This document shows positions 20,434 through 24,653 of a stretch of DNA of 24,653 nt, in pieces. The position numbers and the translations under genes are program-made. The notes beneath the pieces were generated by a model. The model saw only the letters and a list, made by a program, of their open reading frames with translations, searched no databases and was not told the DNA's origin. Origin of the DNA: a virus; IMG/VR virus record IMGVR_UViG_3300034062_003556, positions 1-24,653 of that record; one strand, written 5' to 3'. The first letter of the stretch is position 1; each line of letters opens with the position of its first letter.

Positions 20434-21193
20434 ATTAACACGTAAACAACCCATCAAAGAAGCATCAGTTGGTGGAGCGCTTGGCGGAGCAGCCAGCGTA
20501 GTAGGTGGTATAGCATCACAGTTGGTCAACAAAGCTGCTGCTGCCCAGGGCTTGAATCCAGTGATTGGCGGCCAACAAAAAGCCACTGTGGCTGGAGCGC
20601 AAGACGCAGCCTTCTCTGCCACTGATCCACTGATTAAGGGTCTAGCAACTGCTGCTGCAAAAGAATGGAAACAAACTGTCAGCGAACTGATGCAAACCAT
20701 GAAAACTCCAGCTGGATTAATGGCAACTCGTCCAAGTGAACTACCACCAGCCCAATTACAACAGGTGCTGGAAGACATGGTGTCAAGATTGATTGGTGAA
20801 CCGTATGAATCGTTGGTCAATAAGGTAAGTGCAGAGGCACACGACGGAACAGGCAAACAATACGCTGCCAAATTAACCACATCCATTAAAAATCAAATTG
20901 ATGCTATTGTGGCACAAGAACAAACAGCTGGCAAACCTGATCCCAACAAAGAGTCAGCACTATGGAGCACATTGGCAGCAGCAATTTCAGATGCCAAAAG
21001 CGAAATAGAGTTTAGCTCCAGCAAAGGTCAAGGCGCTGTTGCTCGGCCTGGCCTACTGCCGCCTGCATCAGAGCAATTGGCAGATGAGCTGGGAATGTCG
21101 GACCAAACCATTGCTGCTTTGCAAAATTATATCAGACTTAACGGCAGCAAAATAACTCCTGCACTAGCAGCGTTGTTGGGTGGGGTCAAATGA
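20420..21193 (+). CDS. Ala/Gly-rich late protein, probable virion component
   Basis: A 257-residue protein. The head MQIHELTRKQPIKEASVG is followed by a glycine/alanine-rich stretch (ALGGAASVVGGIASQL, about 20-35), which could be a membrane-active or flexible segment. The rest is helical, with Gln/Ala/Lys-rich parts (LQQVLEDMVSRLIGEPYESLVNKVSAEAHDGTGKQYAAKL). A conserved-looking C-terminal helix pair follows (EQLADELGMSDQTIAALQNYI). AAGGAG (20409-20414) gives a strong start at 20420. It is translationally coupled to the nucleotidyltransferase-ligase-like gene (ATGA overlap at 21190-21193), so the two may act together. The glycine-rich head recalls phage proteins delivered with DNA; this is inference. 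Confidence 0.65.
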   Translation: MQIHELTRKQPIKEASVGGALGGAASVVGGIASQLVNKAAAAQGLNPVIGGQQKATVAGAQDAAFSATDPLIKGLATAAAKEWKQTVSELMQTMKTPAGLMATRPSELPPAQLQQVLEDMVSRLIGEPYESLVNKVSAEAHDGTGKQYAAKLTTSIKNQIDAIVAQEQTAGKPDPNKESALWSTLAAAISDAKSEIEFSSSKGQGAVARPGLLPPASEQLADELGMSDQTIAALQNYIRLNGSKITPALAALLGGVK

Positions 21194-23121
21194 ATCTGAT
21201 CGAAGGCGGCAACGTATTCAAAGACAAAATGGGTCTGCCACTCACGCAGCGCATTGATCAAGCAGACATACCCGGCACTGTGCAGTGGTTGGAAACTGTA
21301 ACAGGGCTAGACTTGACCAGCACAGAAGATCCTGCTACAGGTTATCCTGTAAAATGGCTGGGCAGCACAGGCAAAAAACCGTCATCGGGAGACTTGGATC
21401 TGGCAGTTGATACCAACGAAATCACCAAGGGCGAATTAAAAGTCAAACTAGATCAATTTGCCACAAGTCAGAGTCAGGACCCAAGAGAGTTTGTGCGTAT
21501 GAGTGGCGAAGCTGTGCATTTTAAAACACCCATACTTGGCAATGCTGATAATGGTTTTGTACAAACAGATTTTATGTTCATGCCTAATGTTGAATGGGGC
21601 TCATTCTTTTTGTCTGGTGGTGTTGATTCTGAGTACAAAGGTTTGTACCGCAATATACTCTTGAGCTCGATTGCCAAGAGTTTAGGACTCAAGGCTTCTG
21701 CTAAAGGAGTCACTAGCAGAATAACAGATCAGTTAATACCAGGCGGACTTGATCCTGACCACGCTGCTGAAGTATTGCTGGGCAAAGGCCGCACTCGAGA
21801 CAATCTCAAAAATGTCGAAGCCATTTATGCTGCTCTAGCACGTGATCCCAAGAAGGACGCCAAACTTGAAGACTTCCGTCAATATCTTGCTAGGGACAAT
21901 CTCAAAGAGCCGTCAGCGTCGGTTGCTGAAGATGATGTGGGATTCCTGGGACGACTACGTGATCGCATTGTGAATCGTGGTTACGTGGCCCTGGTAGAAA
22001 ACAACATGATTGTAGAAGCTGCTGAACCCGGAGTGGGCGGCAGAGCCAAGGGCATCGAACACCTGGAAGATTTAGTGTTTCGTTACGGCGCCGCTGGTAT
22101 ACAACAAGCACTAGACATTGTCAAACATGCCACTGAGTCCCCTGGAACAGTTACTGCCAAGTGGGACGGAAAACCAGCTGTGATATTTGGCCGCAAACCC
22201 GACACCGGTGAGTTTGTGCTCACAGATGGTTCAGGGTTTGAAGCCAAGGGCTACGACGGACTTGCTACCAGTCCACAAATGATGGCAGATATACAAAGCA
22301 ACAGATCTGGAGACAGAACTGAACTGATCAACCTCTATGCAACACTGTTTCCAGTACTAGAAGCTGCTTTGCCCCCTAACTTCCGTGGTTATGTCAAGGG
22401 AGATCTGTTGTACATGCAACGTCCTCCTGTGATAGCTGGCAACTATGTGTTTGAGCCCAACACTATTGAATATCGTATTCCTGTCAAAAGCTCTATGGGA
22501 CAGCGCATTGGCAACAGCAACATAGGTGTTGCTGTTCATAGTATGTACAGTGATGCTGGTGAACCACGACAGCCACTTGGCGGCGTAGCGTTCAATGAAG
22601 TACCAGGATTGTTACTGGAGCGTCCTGCCACTCCTAACACCTTGGAAACTGATCCAGCCATTGAAAAGCAACTGCGAATGATTGTTCGCACCTACGGAAA
22701 CAGCATGAAAACTCTGTTTAACCCAGCTGAACTTCGTACTGCACAAATCACAGATTTGTTCAAGCTGGCAGTGGATTTTATCAATACCAAAGTGGGTGCT
22801 CCGTTACAACCTGCTAATCAGTTGGTAATAGAATTTGGCAACTGGTTAAAAACCAAAGTAACTCCACGCAAGTTCAACAACATTGTGGAATATTTGAACA
22901 GTCCCAGCAGCAACATTGAAGCCCTGGGCGCAGCGTTTTATGCATTTGAACTGCTGCATGCACTCAAGATGCACCTTAAAGATCAAGCAGACGTTGCCAA
23001 TCCTGGCGGGGAAGGTTGGGTCATGGCCACGCCTGCAGGCTACGGCAAGCTGGTTTCTAGGTTTGATCCCACTGCATTTGCTGCTCAAAACCGAGCTAGA
23101 AATAACCCTCAACAGGCGTGA
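21190..23121 (+). CDS. Two-domain protein: pol-beta-type nucleotidyltransferase plus ligase-like KxDG domain
   Basis: A 643-residue protein. The N-terminal part has the nucleotidyltransferase signature: G58-S59 in WLGSTG, then SSGDLDLAV (Asp68 and Asp70) and a third acidic residue in VQTDFMFMP (Asp127), the hG[GS]...DxD...D pattern of pol-beta-fold enzymes. The central part has a ligase/capping-type motif I, VTAKWDGKPAVIFG (Lys324-x-Asp-Gly327), followed by a motif-III-like YVKGDLLYM (Gly404-Asp405) and an IEYRIPVKSS segment that may match motif IV. The two signatures are joined by about 180 helical residues (about 150-290), with a C-terminal helical part after about 480. The chemistry suggested is nucleotide transfer plus formation of a covalent lysyl-AMP, as in RNA or DNA end repair; substrates are unknown. 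It is coupled to the gene before it in a late operon. Confidence 0.7.
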   Translation: MNLIEGGNVFKDKMGLPLTQRIDQADIPGTVQWLETVTGLDLTSTEDPATGYPVKWLGSTGKKPSSGDLDLAVDTNEITKGELKVKLDQFATSQSQDPREFVRMSGEAVHFKTPILGNADNGFVQTDFMFMPNVEWGSFFLSGGVDSEYKGLYRNILLSSIAKSLGLKASAKGVTSRITDQLIPGGLDPDHAAEVLLGKGRTRDNLKNVEAIYAALARDPKKDAKLEDFRQYLARDNLKEPSASVAEDDVGFLGRLRDRIVNRGYVALVENNMIVEAAEPGVGGRAKGIEHLEDLVFRYGAAGIQQALDIVKHATESPGTVTAKWDGKPAVIFGRKPDTGEFVLTDGSGFEAKGYDGLATSPQMMADIQSNRSGDRTELINLYATLFPVLEAALPPNFRGYVKGDLLYMQRPPVIAGNYVFEPNTIEYRIPVKSSMGQRIGNSNIGVAVHSMYSDAGEPRQPLGGVAFNEVPGLLLERPATPNTLETDPAIEKQLRMIVRTYGNSMKTLFNPAELRTAQITDLFKLAVDFINTKVGAPLQPANQLVIEFGNWLKTKVTPRKFNNIVEYLNSPSSNIEALGAAFYAFELLHALKMHLKDQADVANPGGEGWVMATPAGYGKLVSRFDPTAFAAQNRARNNPQQA

Positions 23122-23135
23122 TTTTTCCAAACTAA

Positions 23136-23142
23136 CTAAATA
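23136..23142 (+). promoter_or_regulatory. Late promoter for the abundant structural gene
   Basis: CTAAATA at 23136-23142, 43 bases before ATG 23186. Unlike the leaderless cases, this one leaves a leader with a small hairpin and AAAGGA (23172-23177). Confidence 0.7.
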
Positions 23143-23148
23143 AAAGCA

Positions 23149-23163
23149 GGGATCATGTGTCCC
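23149..23163 (+). other. Small hairpin in the 5' leader
   Basis: GGGA (23149-23152) pairs with TCCC (23160-23163) around a 7-base loop. It starts close to the predicted 5' end of the mRNA and may protect it from decay. The stem is short, so chance is possible. Confidence 0.35.
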
Positions 23164-23185
23164 ACTAACTTAAAGGAAATTTATC

Positions 23186-23596
23186 ATGGCAGTATTTACA
23201 AAAGTAAACGGAACCACACAACCAGTATTTGCACTGGACGTAGGAAATGGTTCCATCGCAGGAACAGCTAACGTAGCAGCTCAAGGTCCAGTTCAGATCC
23301 AAGGTCCAAAACTTGACTTCTTCACTTTGACAGCTAACGCCGCGTTGACCAACGCTGGTAACGTTAACGGTTACTTGAACAACGTGTTGACATCTGTTCA
23401 ACAACTTGGTACAATCGCAATTTACCAAGCCGGCGCAACAGCTGGTACAATCAGCTTGGCTATCTACCCAAGTGGCGCTTACACCACAACTACTCTGGTT
23501 GCTGCTGCTCAAACAGCCAACGCAACTGGTGGCTTGAACATTGGCATTCCAACTGCCAACGTTACTAGCACAGCTAGCTTCACTAACTTGGCTTAA
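23186..23596 (+). CDS. Abundant small virion structural protein (probable)
   Basis: A 136-residue Ala/Thr/Asn/Gly-rich, beta-type protein (VAAQGPVQIQGPKLDFFTLT; GTIAIYQAGATAGTISLAIYPSGAY), with no cysteine, lysine-poor, and no enzymatic motif. The first half resembles small structural proteins of T4-like marine phages, as I recall. Expression features are the strongest in the late region: a late octamer, a leader with a hairpin, AAAGGA 8 bases before ATG, its own terminator, and Asn almost all AAC with Phe mostly TTC, unlike neighbours, so it is probably made in large amounts. A decoration or tail/capsid accessory protein is a reasonable guess. Confidence 0.7.
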   Translation: MAVFTKVNGTTQPVFALDVGNGSIAGTANVAAQGPVQIQGPKLDFFTLTANAALTNAGNVNGYLNNVLTSVQQLGTIAIYQAGATAGTISLAIYPSGAYTTTTLVAAAQTANATGGLNIGIPTANVTSTASFTNLA

Positions 23597-23620
23597 TAGC
23601 TAGGTTTAGTTGACCACCTC

Positions 23621-23654
23621 AACCCTGGACGTAAAAAATCCAGGGTTTCTTTTT
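23621..23654 (+). terminator. Rho-independent terminator after the structural gene
   Basis: AACCCTGGA (23621-23629) and TCCAGGGTT (23639-23647) form a perfect 9-bp stem around a 9-base loop, followed by TCTTTTT (23648-23654). Confidence 0.9.
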
Positions 23655-23658
23655 GGCC

Positions 23659-23665
23659 TTAAATA
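23659..23665 (+). promoter_or_regulatory. Late promoter for the 23674 gene
   Basis: TTAAATA at 23659-23665, 8 bases before ATG 23674, immediately after the terminator tract. It leaves essentially no leader. Confidence 0.6.
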
Positions 23666-23673
23666 TCTGTCTA

Positions 23674-24108
23674 ATGAGAATACAGTGCCGAACACTTTTT
23701 GATTGCAGTTATACAGGCGTTACAGGCAGCTTCCGCACTAGTATGATCCCGTTTGAAGACAAGTCGGGACAACCGGTACTAGATCTTGCTGACTGGAATC
23801 GCAGTAGAAATCAACAGCGCAACTGGGAAACTTTGTTGCAAATACTGGGACTCAAAGCACAACCTACAGACCTGGTGTTGCCTGTTCACCGGTTGGGAAC
23901 ATGGGAATTTGAATTTGCCATAGAATCTGAAGGTGTGTATCTAAATGGCAACAATCCTGATCCACTGGCAGGCCTACTGCAAGACTGCAATGGAGTGCCA
24001 ATGCTGACAGGACTCACCGAAACAGCAGGAGTTGAACGTAGTATTTCTACTCACGGCCCTGATCAAAACATTTGGTTTGTGTTACTAAATAATACACTGG
24101 AACAATAA
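23674..24108 (+). CDS. Late protein of unknown function
   Basis: A 144-residue protein from ATG 23674. A TTG at 23653 in the same frame overlaps the promoter and is rejected. The start (MRIQCRTLFDCSYTGVTGSFR) looks like a conserved head, followed by WNRSRNQQRNWETLLQILGLKAQP (about 40-63) and beta-type VHRLGTWEFEFAIESEGVYL (about 69-88). No motif with an assigned function is visible. The end FVLLNNTLEQ contains the late promoter of the next gene (24085-24091). It resembles conserved late hypotheticals of T4-like phages, so a virion or assembly role is plausible. Confidence 0.7.
   Translation: MRIQCRTLFDCSYTGVTGSFRTSMIPFEDKSGQPVLDLADWNRSRNQQRNWETLLQILGLKAQPTDLVLPVHRLGTWEFEFAIESEGVYLNGNNPDPLAGLLQDCNGVPMLTGLTETAGVERSISTHGPDQNIWFVLLNNTLEQ
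24085..24091 (+). promoter_or_regulatory. Late promoter for the membrane-protein gene
   Basis: CTAAATA at 24085-24091, 18 bases before ATG 24110, inside the end of the preceding gene. A weak GGAA lies between. Confidence 0.55.
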
Positions 24109-24109
24109 A

Positions 24110-24376
24110 ATGGCTGATACCACCGACATCGAAAAGAAAAGTCTGGAAGCACATGTGGAATTGTGTGCAGAGCGATACAAAGCATTGGAACGGCAATTTA
24201 CAGACGTTAGGTCAGACATAAATGATCTCAAAATTATGGCAGAGAACACTCATAGATTAGTTCATAAAATGTCAGAAAATCGCAACAGTCAAGTGATCAA
24301 CTGGGGTATAGGCATGATTGGAGTGCTGCTGGCAGTGTGCGGTTGGTTGATAACGCAGTATGTCAAAACTCTATGA
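24110..24376 (+). CDS. Small coiled-coil protein with C-terminal membrane segment (XhlA-like)
   Basis: An 88-residue protein. Residues about 8-58 are charged and helical with heptad-like spacing (AHVELCAERYKALERQFTDV; DINDLKIMAENTHRLVHKM), then VINWGIGMIGVLLAVCGWLI (about 62-81) is a hydrophobic membrane span with a short positive tail (TQYVKTL). This layout, a coiled coil then one transmembrane helix, is that of XhlA-type phage membrane proteins linked with lysis. A holin-like or other membrane-anchored late function is therefore possible; no lysin gene is in the window to support it. It starts two bases after the previous stop and overlaps the next gene as ATGA. Confidence 0.65.
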   Translation: MADTTDIEKKSLEAHVELCAERYKALERQFTDVRSDINDLKIMAENTHRLVHKMSENRNSQVINWGIGMIGVLLAVCGWLITQYVKTL

Positions 24377-24653
24377 ATAAAGAGCAAAAGCTAGAACGCT
24401 TTGCTGAGCGAGAATTCAAGAGAAATCTCGACAACATGATTGTGAAAGAAGATGACGGCAGTTATGTTGTGTTTGGCAAGTATCATATAACACAACAAAC
24501 ACACGGATACATGGTCAGCACTTGGTCATCAGACATACACTGCTTTGACAGCAAGCGCAATGCTGTAAGCTGGTGTGTAGCAGACAAATTTAATCAGCTG
24601 ACTTTGGCCAACACAATTTTAAATTTAGACCGTAAAAAACAAACATTAGCAGC
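24373..24653 (+). CDS. Late protein, N-terminal part (runs off the window)
   Basis: The ATG at 24373 overlaps the membrane-protein stop (ATGA), and the frame stays open to the window end, 93 complete codons. The protein begins MNKEQKLERFAEREFKRNLD, followed by beta-type sequence (SYVVFGKYHITQQ; YMVSTWSSDIHCFDSKRNAV) and ends NTILNLDRKKQTLA. It is not recognised; one domain of about 90 residues is visible, with no membrane segment or catalytic motif. It is likely cotranscribed with the membrane protein. Full length is unknown. Confidence 0.7.
   Translation, partial: MNKEQKLERFAEREFKRNLDNMIVKEDDGSYVVFGKYHITQQTHGYMVSTWSSDIHCFDSKRNAVSWCVADKFNQLTLANTILNLDRKKQTLA

Noticed and set aside
20428-20886. 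152-residue reverse-strand ORF
   Set aside because: It is a shadow of the Ala/Gly-rich gene at 20420-21193.
1-24653. tRNA genes, CRISPR arrays, insertion sequences or an integrase
   Set aside because: I saw no cloverleaf-like sequence, regular repeat-spacer array, terminal inverted repeats with transposase, or integrase ORF; the only multi-copy repeat is the promoter cassette at 5338-6298.

Overview
The window looks like part of the genome of an uncultured T4-like myovirus (a tailed phage). I infer this from the replication genes: a UvsW-type helicase (8388-9857), a gp61-type primase (15006-15977) next to a gp41-type DnaB-family helicase (15934-17400), and a probable small clamp-loader subunit (10776-11222). 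T4-type late promoter octamers (TATAAATA/AATAAATA/CTAAATA) and fibre-like virion proteins support this. Genes are packed tightly, many with ATGA or TAATG stop/start overlaps. I see no tRNA, rRNA, CRISPR array, transposon or integrase, and no gene-free stretch over 300 bases. The host cannot be named; a glycan-modification cluster and sigma70-like promoters suggest a Gram-negative bacterium.

Layout. Positions 1-5336 hold a surface-glycan cluster: two methyltransferases, a GT25 glycosyltransferase, two related GT-B-like proteins and three DxD-type GT-A-like proteins (one cut by the window edge). They are driven from two divergent late promoters. Positions 5338-7497 hold a probable early region: four almost identical strong sigma70-like promoter cassettes, one before each of three small unknown genes and an AAA+ ATPase, ending in terminator hairpins. 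Positions 7496-13524 hold a replication-related run: an unknown protein, UvsW, several small conserved-looking proteins, the clamp-loader candidate, an SGNH hydrolase, a zinc-finger protein and a 189-residue protein that carries the hallmark motifs of DnaE (DNA polymerase III alpha) in order. Positions 13495-14974 hold a divergent pair (a small unknown protein and a virion protein). Positions 14971-18918 hold primase, helicase, an unknown protein and a second, degenerate SGNH-like protein. Positions 18911-24653 are late genes: a fibre-like protein on the minus strand, then two small virion-type proteins, a large protein with both a polymerase-beta-type nucleotidyltransferase signature and a ligase-type KxDG signature, a probably abundant structural protein, and a small coiled-coil membrane protein.

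Control. Three promoter types can be read directly. (1) Repeated TTGACC-17-TATAAT cassettes with good Shine-Dalgarno sites. (2) Five TTGAC-like promoters whose -35 element begins exactly 35 bases before an ATG, so transcription should start on the start codon and give leaderless mRNAs. (3) Late octamers at every divergent gene boundary and before late genes; at one boundary a 16-bp perfect palindrome fills the whole space between two divergent start codons.

The strongest candidates for new biology are the miniature DnaE-like protein, the nucleotidyltransferase-plus-ligase protein, and the apparently systematic leaderless expression.
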